Assembly: GCA_024690635.1 (NCBI GenBank)
Contig: JAILOW010000096.1
Location: forward strand, 1-39,540
DNA length: 39,540 nucleotides
Origin: Butyrivibrio sp.
Lineage (GTDB): Bacteria; Bacillota_A; Clostridia; Lachnospirales; Lachnospiraceae
Direction: 5' to 3'
Below are positions 1 to 8,742 of the stretch, one piece after another. The position numbers and the translations under genes were made by a program. The notes beneath the pieces were generated by a model. It saw nothing but the letters and a program-made list of their open reading frames with translations. It was not told where the DNA came from and did no database searches. Positions within the stretch are counted from its first letter, which is position 1, and each line of letters begins with the position of its first letter.

Positions 1-2502
1 GGTCTTTGCCTTGGTGGTCTTGACCTGAACCTTTTTAACTGAGGTTCTCTTGCCATCGGCTGTGGTAAAGATGATCCTGTCATCCTTAAGTCCAACGGTC
101 ACATCCGTATCTGCCTTGATGTTGCCCTTAAGAAGCTCCTCTGCCATAGCATCCTCAATGGTTGACTGAATGGCTCTCTTAAGAGGTCTTGCACCCATCT
201 TGGCATCGGAGTACTTGCTTACAAGGTATTTCTTAACCGCAGGAGAGATGGTAAGGTTGATGCCCATCTGAGTTTTGCATCTCTTTGCAAGATTCTGAGA
301 AAGCAGTGTAACGATATCCATCATCTCTTTTTCAGTCAGTGTATGGAATACCATGATCTCATCGATACGGTTGATGAACTCGGGTTTAAAGAGTTTTTTA
401 ACCTCTTCCATAACTCCGGACTTCATATCTTCATAGTCTCTCTTGGCATCACTGCCGGCACCAAAACCAAGCTTTTTGGGATCTACTATTCTCTGGGCTC
501 CCACATTGGAAGTCATGATAAGGATGGTATTTTTGAAGCTGACCTTTCTGCCCTTGGCATCTGTGATATGTCCGTCATCAAGAACCTGTAAAAGCACGTT
601 AAAGATATCGGGGTGAGCCTTTTCTATCTCATCAAAAAGGATAACGGAATAAGGATGGCGCCTTACCTTTTCGGAAAGCTGTCCTCCCTCGTCGTATCCA
701 ACGTATCCGGGCGGTGATCCGATCATCTTGGATACGGAGTGGCCTTCCATGTACTCCGACATATCAACTCTTATGAGGGCATTCTCATCTCCGAACATTG
801 CCTCTGCAAGAGCCTTGGAAAGCTCGGTCTTACCAACACCTGTAGGTCCCAGGAACAGGAATGAACCAATGGGCCTGTTGGGATCCTGAAGTCCGACTCT
901 GCCTCTTCTGATAGCCTTGGAAACAGCTTTTACCGCATCCTCCTGACCTATTACTCTCTTGTGAAGAACGGATTCAAGCTTAAGAAGCTTTTCCGATTCT
1001 TTTTCCGCGATCTTTTTTACAGGGATTCTTGTCCACTCTGCAACAACCTCGGCGATATCATTTTCATTTACGACAAAGCTTGAGCTTAGCTGTTTTTTCT
1101 TTTCAGCATTTTTGGTCCTTGCCAGCTTATTCATAACAACTGTCTGTTCTTTACTCAGTAGCCCTGCAGCTGTGAAGTCACTGTTTTTAAGAGCATCCTC
1201 AATCTTTTTATCATAATCATCCATTTCCTTTTCAAGCGCTTTTACCTTGGGTGAAAATCCCATGGTACCAAGCCTTACTGCAGAAGCCGCCTCATCTATA
1301 AGATCGATGGCCTTATCGGGAAGATTTCTGTCATTTATATATCTCTCAGAAAGCTCTACCGCAGCCTTTAAAGCTTCCGGAGTTATGGTAACCTTGTGGT
1401 GCTCCTCGTACTTGCCCACAACGCCCTTTAATATCTCTGTAGCTTCTTCTTTTGTGGGCTCATCCACATTTACAGGCTGGAAACGTCTCTCAAGAGCCGC
1501 ATCCTTTTCCACATATTTGCGATACTCGGTGATGGTGGTAGCTCCGATCATCTGAATCTCGCCTCTTGCAAGAGAGGGCTTTAAGATATTGGAAGCATCG
1601 ATGGCGCCTTCCGCACCTCCGGCACCGATAAGAGTATGCATCTCATCCACAAAGAGAATAATATTGCCGTCATCAGCAACCTCTTTGATGACCTTCTTGA
1701 TCCTCTCCTCAAACTCACCTCTGTACTTGGATCCGGCGATCATGCCAGAAAGATCAAGAGTCATAAGTCTCTTGTTCTGAACGGTAAGAGGAACATCTCC
1801 CGTCACTATTCTCTGGGCAAGGCCCTCCACCACTGCGGTCTTACCAACACCGGGTTCACCGATAAGGCAGGGATTATTTTTAGTCCTTCTTGAAAGGATC
1901 TGTATCACTCTCTTTATCTCACGCTCTCTTCCGATAACGGGATCAAGCTTGTCTTCATCTGCAAGAGCTGTCAAATCGCGGCTGTACTGAGCCAGCATGG
2001 AAGCTTTCTTGCCGGTCTTCTGAGGAGCATTCTTTTTGCCAAGGTCCTCTTTTACAAGATTGGGATCCTCGCCCATGGCTGCCAGGGTCTCGGCGTAGAT
2101 CTTCTGGGCAGGAACATTCAGTGTGCTGATAAGTCTCACGGCAACGTTCTCTCCCTCTTTTATAAGAGCAAGAAGAATATGCTCTGTTCCCGTCTTGTCA
2201 GAATGAAAACGCTCTGCAAGCTTGTGTGCTTCCTCGAGGACCTTTTCCGCTCTTGGTGAAAAACCGTCTTTGTCCAGAGTACGAACACTGCTGTCAGGAA
2301 CGATAAGGTCCTTTATCATATCCATCATGCGGTTTTCATCGATGCCGTTATCGATAAGTATCCTGGAAGCAACACTACCGTCCTCAAGGATAAGTCCCAT
2401 GAGGATGTGCTCTGTACCAACATAATTAAGTTTCAGGCTTCTGGCTGTCTTTTTTGCAAGCTTCAGCGCATCTGCCGCCATCACTGTATATTGATGATCC
2501 AT
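1..2502 (-). CDS. clpC: ATP-dependent Clp protease ATP-binding subunit ClpC (3' end outside window)
   Basis: This is an AAA+ unfoldase that feeds substrates to ClpP in the cytoplasm. The reading frame is open from the ATG at 2502 to the window edge, 834 codons without a stop, so the C-terminus is missing. Two Clp-N repeats are visible ([13 protein letters not shown] near residue 30, [14 protein letters not shown] near 110). The first AAA module has Walker A GEPGVGKT near residue 214 and Walker [10 protein letters not shown] coiled middle domain follows, then a second AAA module with GPTGVGKTE near 551 and LFDEIEKAH, and a sensor region with FINRIDE. The start is supported by AGGAGAG six bases upstream. 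A GntR-type gene ends 36 bases upstream on the same strand, so the two are probably co-transcribed. ClpC proteins usually have about 810-830 residues, so little should be missing beyond the edge. Confidence 0.96.
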   Translation of the reverse strand, partial: MDHQYTVMAADALKLAKKTARSLKLNYVGTEHILMGLILEDGSVASRILIDNGIDENRMMDMIKDLIVPDSSVRTLDKDGFSPRAEKVLEEAHKLAERFHSDKTGTEHILLALIKEGENVAVRLISTLNVPAQKIYAETLAAMGEDPNLVKEDLGKKNAPQKTGKKASMLAQYSRDLTALADEDKLDPVIGREREIKRVIQILSRRTKNNPCLIGEPGVGKTAVVEGLAQRIVTGDVPLTVQNKRLMTLDLSGMIAGSKYRGEFEERIKKVIKEVADDGNIILFVDEMHTLIGAGGAEGAIDASNILKPSLARGEIQMIGATTITEYRKYVEKDAALERRFQPVNVDEPTKEEATEILKGVVGKYEEHHKVTITPEALKAAVELSERYINDRNLPDKAIDLIDEAASAVRLGTMGFSPKVKALEKEMDDYDKKIEDALKNSDFTAAGLLSKEQTVVMNKLARTKNAEKKKQLSSSFVVNENDIAEVVAEWTRIPVKKIAEKESEKLLKLESVLHKRVIGQEDAVKAVSKAIRRGRVGLQDPNRPIGSFLFLGPTGVGKTELSKALAEAMFGDENALIRVDMSEYMEGHSVSKMIGSPPGYVGYDEGGQLSEKVRRHPYSVILFDEIEKAHPDIFNVLLQVLDDGHITDAKGRKVSFKNTILIMTSNVGAQRIVDPKKLGFGAGSDAKRDYEDMKSGVMEEVKKLFKPEFINRIDEIMVFHTLTEKEMMDIVTLLSQNLAKRCKTQMGINLTISPAVKKYLVSKYSDAKMGARPLKRAIQSTIEDAMAEELLKGNIKADTDVTVGLKDDRIIFTTADGKRTSVKKVQVKTTKAKT

Positions 2503-2538
2503 ATGTCTCTCCTTTTCTGTTTTTTATGTCAAAAGAAA

Positions 2539-2916
2539 TTACGAATTAGCCTCATAGTTGTCGTAAAGCTGATCCACCAGTGCATGAATATCATCTCTGC
2601 CTATTCCCTTGCAGATGGCTCTTGCCAGCACCACAGCAAGCTCGCTTCTTGCTTCCTTCAAAGCCTGAAGCTTGTTGATATCAATGGCTATGACTGCGCC
2701 GCGCCTTCTGTCGATCTTTACAAATCCGTCCTGCTGGAGTATCGAATAGGCTTTATTCACCGTATGCATATTGATGCCTATGGTCTCAGCCAGCTGCCTC
2801 ACGCTTGGAAGCTGCTCACCTTCACGAAACTGGGATGTGGCGATGCCCAGTATGATCTGGTTACACAGCTGGACATATATGGCTTCATCACTGTTAAAAT
2901 CTATCTCTATGATCAT
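2539..2916 (-). CDS. GntR-family (YtrA-like) transcriptional regulator
   Basis: A 125-residue one-component regulator. The N-terminal two thirds is a GntR winged helix (YVQLCNQIILGI, then the recognition region LPSVRQLAETIGINMHTVNK and the wing FVKIDRRRGAVIA). Only a short helical tail follows, which is typical of the YtrA subfamily; it lacks the large FadR, HutC or MocR effector domains. The start at 2916 has a clear AGGAGG eight bases upstream. The gene lies directly upstream of clpC, the position ctsR takes in many Firmicutes. Autoregulation and control of clpC are inferred from this position and from repeats near the promoter (see 2938-2976). The ligand, if any, is unknown. Confidence 0.9.
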   Translation of the reverse strand: MIIEIDFNSDEAIYVQLCNQIILGIATSQFREGEQLPSVRQLAETIGINMHTVNKAYSILQQDGFVKIDRRRGAVIAIDINKLQALKEARSELAVVLARAICKGIGRDDIHALVDQLYDNYEANS

Positions 2917-2937
2917 CTGTCACGCCTCCTTCTCTTG

Positions 2938-2976
2938 TGATACCTTTAGTATAACACATGATACAGATTTTTCCAC
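2938..2976 (-). promoter_or_regulatory. Candidate gntR-clpC promoter and operator
   Basis: Reading the minus strand, TATACT (2948-2953) is a good -10. The matching -35 (GTGGAA, 2971-2976) is poor and lies inside the outer edge of the giant palindrome. TGATAC occurs twice on the plus strand (2938-2943 and 2959-2964), 21 bp apart, or two helical turns. GTAT and ATAC also form a partial inverted repeat over 2949-2964, covering the -10. That arrangement fits an operator for the GntR protein. This is a by-eye prediction. Confidence 0.35.
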
Positions 2977-3520
2977 TCCCTCATTTCTTCGCCCCCGCGC
3001 CGGCTTTCCCGGCGGCTTTTTCTTACTGCTTCTTCCCGATAAAAAACAGATTTCCCGTCGGCTCCCTCGCAGAAATTCATGGCATAAAAATAGCGCCTTT
3101 CCCGGTTACGGCTCTAAACTCCCTTTGCTTTCCTACGGTGCACAGCCGCTTCCGGATAAGCTTTCTGTTTTTGAGTCATTAGCGTCGGGCGCCATTTTCT
3201 AATGCTCCAAAAGCCGTTTTTCCCCGTGCCCGCAGAGACAGAATGTCGAACGGGCGCATTAAAAGGAAAACGGCTGGAGCATCTGAGAAAATGTGCGTTT
3301 GACGGTCGCGAAAAAACAGAAACTTATCCGAAAGCGGCGACACCTGTGGGATCAAAGGTCAGACACACGAGCCGTGAAAAACCGGAAAAGACGCTATTTT
3401 GACGCTCATGGATTTTGCTGCTCACTCACAGAGCGGGAAATCCCTTTTTTTATCGGTCAGTCACAGATATTAAAAAGCCGCCGGGAAAGCCGGCGCGGGG
3501 AATGAGGGGGTGAAAAAATC
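2966..3520. repeat. Giant imperfect palindrome (about 555 bp), non-coding
   Basis: The whole gap between the gntR promoter and the SH3-gene terminator folds back on itself around position 3242. Paired blocks, outside to inside, are: 2966-2972 with 3512-3520; 2993-3021 with 3472-3500 (29 bp, perfect, GC-rich); 3036-3057 with 3433-3456; 3078-3114 with 3369-3410; 3121-3150 with 3331-3359; 3145-3172 with 3311-3338; 3202-3223 with 3265-3282; and 3226-3232 with 3251-3257. The terminal loop is about 18 nt (3233-3250). Mismatches and small bulges are spread along the arms. No reading frame has a ribosome binding site or recognisable protein. It could be a large hairpin RNA, a foldback or MITE-like element with very long inverted repeats, or an inverted duplication. 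No convincing target duplication was found. Confidence 0.85.
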
Positions 3521-3541
3521 CGCAGGCCTTGCGGCCTGCGG
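3512..3541 (-). terminator. Rho-independent terminator after the SH3-domain gene
   Basis: A perfect 9-bp stem (CCGCAGGCC, 3520-3528, with GGCCTGCGG, 3533-3541) has a 4-base loop and is followed on the minus strand by a run of six T. It lies 13 bases past the stop of the SH3-domain gene. Its T-run overlaps the outer edge of the giant palindrome. Confidence 0.9.
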
Positions 3542-3554
3542 AACCAGGTTGGTT

Positions 3555-5120
3555 TTATTTGTCGTCGTCGAGATCAAGGAACTCAAATTCGAAGTCGTCC
3601 TCATCTCCGATGAAGTTTCTGCTCTTACGTCTGGGAGCTTCTTCCTTTACGGCTGCTCTGCGGCCTCCTGACTCATAGTCATCGGCAGGTCTTCTTGAAG
3701 GTCTTACAGGTCTGTCATCCTCGGCGTATCTGTCCTCGGAAGGCCTCCTTGAAGGTCTGTCCTCTGCCTGTCTCTCAGGTCTTTCAGCTCTCTCTTCAGC
3801 ATGTCTTGAAGGTCTTCTTACAGGTCTTTCTTCGTCCTGAACAGGTCTTCTTGCGCTGCTTGTTCTTGCAGCTCTGTCATCTGCTGTTCTGTCAGGTCTT
3901 ACAGTTCTTTCCTCTGCGCCTGCTCTCTCGGAAGCTCTTCTGGCTCTGTATCTGTCATCATCCTCATCATCGTCGTCATCTCTTGCACGCTTTCTGGGTG
4001 ATGAATAACGGTCGTACTCTTCTTCCTCTTCCTCATCCTCATAGTAGAGAGAGTCTCTGAGCTTGAGTGCCATAAAGATAAGTCCTACAACAAGTGCTGC
4101 AATGATAACCGCAAGAACAATAAGTATTGTCTTGTAGGTGTTGTTGGTCTTAACAAGTTTTGATACGGCATCGCTGCTCTTTGCAGCCTCGATAAGCTCG
4201 TTAACCTTTACTCTGTAGCCTTCTACATTATCGTAAAGATACCAGGTTCCTGTTCCCTCATCTGTAAGGTAAACAAGTGAATAGGTTCCGTCACCTGCTT
4301 CGCTGGTAACTGCAGATTCTGATGAAGATTCCTCGCTTTCGGAAGCTTCTGCATCCTCTGAAGCCTCTGCATCCTCTGAAGTCTCAGCATCTTCGCCTTC
4401 TGCACCATCTACATTCTCTGCGCTTTCAGCGTCATCTCCGCCTTCTGCATTCTCTGCAGGAGCGCTGTCTCCGATTGTCAAAAGATCGCTTCTTACAAAG
4501 CCCGTCTTGTTGTTGCTTCCAAAGGTTACCTGATACCAGGTCTTGTTATCTGTGCCCTTTGCTTCGCCTGTAACGGTGACTGTTTCACCCTTTTTAGCTT
4601 TTCCAACGGAATCATAAGCGGTTCCTGCACCCTGACGAACATTAACGCTGTCAGCTGATATTGTTGCACTTCTTGGATCTGTTGTTGTAACTGTTGTGGT
4701 AGGAAGTGCAGCTGCCTGAGATTTGTTCTCTGCAGGCTTGGAGTCTTCCGTAGTCTTAACTTCTGTTGCATCAGAATCATTCTTGGTCTCTGATGAAGAG
4801 CTTGATGAGCCGCCCTCTTTCTTTACAAGATCGCTTCTTACATAGCCGTAGTCGCTCTTATTTACGCGGATCTTGTACCATACATATCCGGAAGCATCAG
4901 TAGCCTCATCCACGATGTCTACCTTGTCTCCGTTTCTGAGACTTGAAACCTGTGTAGCTGTGGTGCTGGCGGATTCTCTTACCTTAACGTTTTCCGTATT
5001 TACTGTTCCCGTTGTGGGAGTGTAAGCAAAAGCTGTTAATGAAGCTCCCACTAAAACGCTTGCTGCAATTGCCAGTGAAAGCGCTGTGGCACCCATTCTC
5101 TTTCCTATTCTTTTTATCAT
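3555..5120 (-). CDS. Secreted, membrane-anchored protein with two bacterial SH3 domains
   Basis: A 521-residue protein. Residues 1-32 form a signal peptide (MIKRIGKRMG, hydrophobic core, AFA cleavage site). Two SH3b domains follow (about 38-105 and 150-220, each with V[KN]VR...Y..V...G.V.....W and GYVRSDL or GFVRSDL). Next come an acidic Glu/Ala/Ser linker, one TM helix (about 328-352, LIVLAVIIAALVVGLIFMALK) and a long charged tail rich in Arg, Glu and Asp. The layout puts the SH3b domains outside, where they often bind peptidoglycan, and the low-complexity tail in the cytoplasm. The ATG at 5120 is chosen because AAGGAGGG sits just upstream; an in-frame TTG at 5135 would overlap that site. 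purD ends 24 bases upstream, so the gene may be the last one of the pur operon. The function is unknown. Confidence 0.88.
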   Translation of the reverse strand: MIKRIGKRMGATALSLAIAASVLVGASLTAFAYTPTTGTVNTENVKVRESASTTATQVSSLRNGDKVDIVDEATDASGYVWYKIRVNKSDYGYVRSDLVKKEGGSSSSSSETKNDSDATEVKTTEDSKPAENKSQAAALPTTTVTTTDPRSATISADSVNVRQGAGTAYDSVGKAKKGETVTVTGEAKGTDNKTWYQVTFGSNNKTGFVRSDLLTIGDSAPAENAEGGDDAESAENVDGAEGEDAETSEDAEASEDAEASESEESSSESAVTSEAGDGTYSLVYLTDEGTGTWYLYDNVEGYRVKVNELIEAAKSSDAVSKLVKTNNTYKTILIVLAVIIAALVVGLIFMALKLRDSLYYEDEEEEEEYDRYSSPRKRARDDDDDEDDDRYRARRASERAGAEERTVRPDRTADDRAARTSSARRPVQDEERPVRRPSRHAEERAERPERQAEDRPSRRPSEDRYAEDDRPVRPSRRPADDYESGGRRAAVKEEAPRRKSRNFIGDEDDFEFEFLDLDDDK

Positions 5121-5144
5121 ATTTCCCTCCTTCAAAACTTCCCG

Positions 5145-6419
5145 TCAAGTGGCATCGTCAATTGCCTTTCCGATATCATGACGCATGTATTTATTCTCAA
5201 AGCTGACCCATTCAGTAGCTTCGTACGCCTTTTTTCTGGCTTCTGAAAGAGTATCCCCCTTGGCTGTTATGCCAAGTACCCTTCCTCCGTTTGTAACAAT
5301 GCCTTCAGGCGTAGTTTTAGTTCCTGCATGGAAGCAGTAATAGCCGTCTTTTCCTTTGAAATTCTCAAGTCCTGTGATGAGCTTGCCCTTTTCATAGCTC
5401 ACAGGATATCCATCGCTTGCCAGAACCACGCAGACAGCTGCCTTATCTTCAAACTGAAGATCAAGCTCATCAAGCTTGCCGTCTATGCAGGCATTGCAAA
5501 CATCGATAATGTCTGTCTGAAGCCTTGGAAGCACAACCTGTGCCTCGGGATCTCCGAATCTTGCGTTGTATTCAAGAACCTTGGGGCCATCCTCAGTGAG
5601 CATAAGTCCAAAGAATATAACTCCCTTAAACTCTCTGCCCTCTTTAGCCATGGCTTCAACAGTCTTGCCGTAGATGTGCTCTCTGCAGAACTCATCAACT
5701 TCTTTTGTATAGAAAGGACTGGGTGAGAAATTACCCATTCCTCCGGTATTAAGTCCTGTATCTCCGTCTCCGGCCCTCTTGTGATCCTGAGCTGAAGACA
5801 TGAGCTTGTAGGTATGTCCGTCAACAAATGAAAGAACCGAAACCTCACGGCCTGTCATGAATTCTTCGATGACCATGTGGTTGCCGGCTGAGCCGAACTT
5901 TTTATCCTGCATGATCTCTTTTACACCGGCTCTGGCCTCATCAAGGTCATTGCAGATAAGAACCCCCTTACCAAGAGCAAGTCCGTCTGCTTTTAAAACA
6001 ATGGGGAACCTGGCGCTTTCAAGATAAGCAAGTGCCTTATCGGCATCATCAAAGGTTTCGTATGCTGCTGTGGGGATACCGTACTTTTTCATAAGATCCT
6101 TTGAAAAAGCTTTGCTACCCTCAAGGATAGCTGCGTTTTTCCTTGGTCCGAAAACTCTCAGGCCCTCTTTTTCAAAAGCATCAACGATGCCGCCCACAAG
6201 GGGATCGTCCATTCCCACAATGGTAAGATCTATCTCTTTTTCCTTGGCAAAAGCAGTAAGCTTGTCAAACTCCATGGGAGTGATAGCTACGCATTCTGCA
6301 AGTTCTGCTATGCCGCCGTTTCCCGGAGCGCAGTAGATCTTATCTACCTGCTTGCTCCTTGATACTGCCTCTGCAATAGCATGTTCACGTCCGCCCCCGC
6401 CTACGATCAAAACTTTCAT
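5145..6419 (-). CDS. purD: Phosphoribosylamine-glycine ligase
   Basis: GAR synthetase makes glycinamide ribonucleotide from phosphoribosylamine, glycine and ATP in de novo purine synthesis. The 424 residues are full length. The N-terminal MKVLIVGGGGREHAIA is the family signature. The ATP-grasp region includes VLKADGLALGKGVLI, and the metal and product site is KVLEYNARFGDPE. The start ATG at 6419 overlaps the purN stop by one base (TGATG), indicating translational coupling. It belongs to the purE-purM-purN-purD operon. Confidence 0.98.
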   Translation of the reverse strand: MKVLIVGGGGREHAIAEAVSRSKQVDKIYCAPGNGGIAELAECVAITPMEFDKLTAFAKEKEIDLTIVGMDDPLVGGIVDAFEKEGLRVFGPRKNAAILEGSKAFSKDLMKKYGIPTAAYETFDDADKALAYLESARFPIVLKADGLALGKGVLICNDLDEARAGVKEIMQDKKFGSAGNHMVIEEFMTGREVSVLSFVDGHTYKLMSSAQDHKRAGDGDTGLNTGGMGNFSPSPFYTKEVDEFCREHIYGKTVEAMAKEGREFKGVIFFGLMLTEDGPKVLEYNARFGDPEAQVVLPRLQTDIIDVCNACIDGKLDELDLQFEDKAAVCVVLASDGYPVSYEKGKLITGLENFKGKDGYYCFHAGTKTTPEGIVTNGGRVLGITAKGDTLSEARKKAYEATEWVSFENKYMRHDIGKAIDDAT

Positions 6420-7063
6420 CAGATTATTTTCTCCTCTTCATACCCGTCAATGACAACCTTTGAACCTTCGACTCTGACCCTTCCGTTTGCGATCATGTCG
6501 ATGGCCATTGGCATTATCTTCCACTCCGCCTGCTCCATGATCCTCTTTTGCAGGATTTGCGGTGTATCATCCTGCCTGATCATAACAGGCTTCTGCAAAA
6601 TGATGGGGCCTGTATCCGTCCCCTCATCAACAAAGTGAACCGTCGCTCCCGAGACCCTGACTCCCCTTTCAAGGGCTTTTTCATGGACCTTAAGTCCGTA
6701 ATATCCCGTCCCGCAAAAAGATGGGATAAGGGATGGATGGATATTGATAATGCGGTTCTTGAATGCTCTGACCACACTCTGAGGGATAACCACAAGGCAT
6801 CCCGCCAATACGATAAGATCCGGAGCTGCATCAAGAAGTATCTGCAAAAGAGCTTCATTAAACTCTTCTCTGCTCTCAAACTCTTTGGGACTTTTAACCA
6901 CGTAGGGAATGCCTGCTGCCTTGGCCCTCTCGATGGCATAAGCCCCGGGGTTGTTGCTGTAAACAAGGCAAATCTCCGTGTTGGTAATGCTGCCGTTATT
7001 TATTCCGTCGATGATGGCCTGCAGGTTTGTTCCTCCGCCGGACACCAAAACCGCAATCTTCAT
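6419..7063 (-). CDS. purN: Phosphoribosylglycinamide formyltransferase
   Basis: GAR transformylase, formyltetrahydrofolate-dependent, produces FGAR in purine synthesis. The sequence begins [17 protein letters not shown] (nucleotide-binding loop), and the folate and catalytic region reads INIHPSLIPSF with the conserved His, followed by HFVDEGTDTGPII with the catalytic Asp. About 214 residues is normal for the family. The start is placed at 7063, where ATG overlaps the purM stop (TGATG); an ATG one codon earlier (7066) is also possible. The longer open frame running into purM is not used. The downstream purD start overlaps the purN stop. Confidence 0.97.
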   Translation of the reverse strand: MKIAVLVSGGGTNLQAIIDGINNGSITNTEICLVYSNNPGAYAIERAKAAGIPYVVKSPKEFESREEFNEALLQILLDAAPDLIVLAGCLVVIPQSVVRAFKNRIINIHPSLIPSFCGTGYYGLKVHEKALERGVRVSGATVHFVDEGTDTGPIILQKPVMIRQDDTPQILQKRIMEQAEWKIMPMAIDMIANGRVRVEGSKVVIDGYEEEKII

Positions 7064-8094
7064 CATACCAGTTCTACACCCTTTTCTCCTGAAACTGTCT
7101 TGCCCACGATCCATGCCTTCTCTCCGGATGCCTTGATGGCATCAAGAGTGCCCTGTGCATCTGCGGGATCAACAGCAAGGACCATTCCAAGTCCCATGTT
7201 GTAGGTGTTGTACATCATCTTTTCTTCTATATTTCCCTTTTTCTGCATAAGGGTAAAGATAGGAGGAACATCGTAGCTGTTTTTCTCAACCACAGCCTTA
7301 ATGCCATCGGGAAGCATTCTGGGAATGTTCTCATAGAAGCCGCCGCCTGTGATATGGCTGCATCCTTTAACCCTGATGCCTGCTGCCTTGATGGCCTTCA
7401 TCATCTTTACATAGATCCTGGTGGGAGTAAGAAGAGTCTCACCAAGAGTAGCTCCAAGCTCGTCATAGTAAGTATCAAGACTTTCCTTTGTCATGTCAAA
7501 GACCTTGCGTACCAGTGAAAACCCGTTGGAGTGAACTCCGCTGGATGCAACACCGATAAGAACATCACCGTCCTTGATTGTGCTGCCGTCTATCATATCT
7601 TTTCTGTCAACGACACCTACCGCAAAACCTGCCACATCGTACTCATCCTCAGGCATGAGTCCGGGATGTTCTGCTGTCTCGCCGCCGATAAGCGCAGCCT
7701 CTGACTGTTTGCAGCCCTCTGCAACGCCCTTTACTATAGCTGCGATCTTTTCGGGAATGTTCTTGCCGCAGGCAATGTAATCAAGGAAGAAAAGAGGCTC
7801 TCCTCCTGCGCAGGCAACGTCATTTACGCACATTGCAACTGCATCGATGCCGATGGTGTCATGCTTATCAAGAAGGAATGCAAGCTTTATCTTAGTTCCG
7901 ACACCGTCGGTACCGGATAAGAGCACCGGATCCTCCATTTTCTTTATCTCAGAGAGGGAAAAGGCTCCTGAAAAACCTCCAAGTCCGCCCAAAACCTCGG
8001 GCCTCATGGTTCCCTTAACGTACTCCTTCATAAGTTCCACGGACTTGTATCCTGCCTCGATATCAACTCCGGCCTTTTTGTAATCCAGTGCCAT
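7063..8094 (-). CDS. purM: Phosphoribosylformylglycinamidine cyclo-ligase
   Basis: AIR synthetase closes the imidazole ring of FGAM in an ATP-dependent step. Characteristic segments are [34 protein letters not shown] and [16 protein letters not shown]. The family is built of AIRS N- and C-terminal domains, and 343 residues is the usual size. GGAGGAGC lies six bases before the ATG at 8094 (protein begins MALDYKKAG), so that start is preferred over an in-frame ATG at 8112 upstream of the ribosome binding site. purE ends 36 bases upstream. Confidence 0.97.
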   Translation of the reverse strand: MALDYKKAGVDIEAGYKSVELMKEYVKGTMRPEVLGGLGGFSGAFSLSEIKKMEDPVLLSGTDGVGTKIKLAFLLDKHDTIGIDAVAMCVNDVACAGGEPLFFLDYIACGKNIPEKIAAIVKGVAEGCKQSEAALIGGETAEHPGLMPEDEYDVAGFAVGVVDRKDMIDGSTIKDGDVLIGVASSGVHSNGFSLVRKVFDMTKESLDTYYDELGATLGETLLTPTRIYVKMMKAIKAAGIRVKGCSHITGGGFYENIPRMLPDGIKAVVEKNSYDVPPIFTLMQKKGNIEEKMMYNTYNMGLGMVLAVDPADAQGTLDAIKASGEKAWIVGKTVSGEKGVELV

Positions 8095-8130
8095 TTCTGC
8101 TCCTCCATTCACAAAGATAGATTTATTTGA

Positions 8131-8631
8131 TCAATAATTTTTGTAGCCGACTTCCTGAAGTTTTTTGTCCTTGGCTACAACGCTGTCCTTTAAGGAAGCA
8201 GAATATTCTTTTAATTTTTTAAGAAGCTCCTCATCGCTTGTAGCAAGGATCTTGGCTGCAAGTATTCCCGCATTGGCGCCTCCGTTGATGGCTACCGTTG
8301 CCACTGGAATGCCTGTAGGCATCTGTACTATGCTGTAAAGAGAATCCCTTCCGCCAAGAGAGGTGGTATGCATGGGGATACCGATGACCGGCATGGGGAA
8401 GATCGCTGCACACATTCCCGGAAGATGAGCCGCCATTCCGGCTCCGGCGATAATAACTTTAAAGCCCTTTTCCTCCGCAGTCCTTGCATATTCAAAGAAC
8501 TCATCGGGCTCTCTGTGTGCGGATATTATGCGCATCTCATAACTGATTCCGAGCTGATCCAGAATGTCTGCTGCCTTGGACATTACAGGCATATCCGAAT
8601 CACTTCCCATTACAATTCCAACCTTTGGCAT
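8131..8631 (-). CDS. purE: 5-(carboxyamino)imidazole ribonucleotide mutase
   Basis: Class I PurE converts N5-CAIR to CAIR. The 166-residue protein opens with VGIVMGSDSDMPVM, the phosphate and catalytic loop, followed by ISAHREPD and AGAGMAAHLPG. It is probably the first gene of the pur operon: a promoter is predicted just upstream, and AGGAGG lies seven bases before the ATG. A class I PurE needs PurK to make its substrate; purK is not in this window. LarB, encoded at 21123-21893, shares the PurE fold but is a separate enzyme. Confidence 0.97.
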   Translation of the reverse strand: MPKVGIVMGSDSDMPVMSKAADILDQLGISYEMRIISAHREPDEFFEYARTAEEKGFKVIIAGAGMAAHLPGMCAAIFPMPVIGIPMHTTSLGGRDSLYSIVQMPTGIPVATVAINGGANAGILAAKILATSDEELLKKLKEYSASLKDSVVAKDKKLQEVGYKNY

Positions 8632-8672
8632 TGTGGCCTCCTATTTATTCAAAACAATTTGACCCTATTATC

Positions 8673-8701
8673 TATATATAGTCGATCATATCATAACACA
8701 A
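8673..8701 (-). promoter_or_regulatory. Candidate promoter of the pur operon
   Basis: On the minus strand, TTGTGT (8696-8701) and TATATA (8673-8678) are separated by 17 bases, about 40 bases upstream of purE. The -35 matches the consensus in three of six positions. No purine riboswitch or clear PurR box was seen in the 110-base gap. Confidence 0.5.
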
Positions 8702-8742
8702 TACTAAATATTGCGCTATATTTTTTACAAAAAAATTAACAA

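Noticed and set aside
3340..3365. GGTCA-like repeats resembling a CtsR site
   Set aside because: The two heptads are not spaced by three bases and lie far upstream within the palindrome arm; not a CtsR operator.
2958..3505. Several plus-strand reading frames inside the palindrome region
   Set aside because: They have no ribosome binding sites, low-complexity Ser/Phe/Arg-rich translations, and follow from the mirrored sequence. Frames on the two arms are not related as protein modules.
2917..3554. Known large RNA classes (ROOL, GOLLD, OLE, HEARO) as an identity for the palindrome
   Set aside because: The size is in range for some, but those fold into multi-branched structures. Here nearly the whole length is one extended hairpin, and I see none of their conserved core motifs.
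7067..7114. Longer purN starting inside purM
   Set aside because: The extra N-terminal residues are unlike PurN; the conserved protein begins [13 protein letters not shown] at 7063, coupled to the purM stop.
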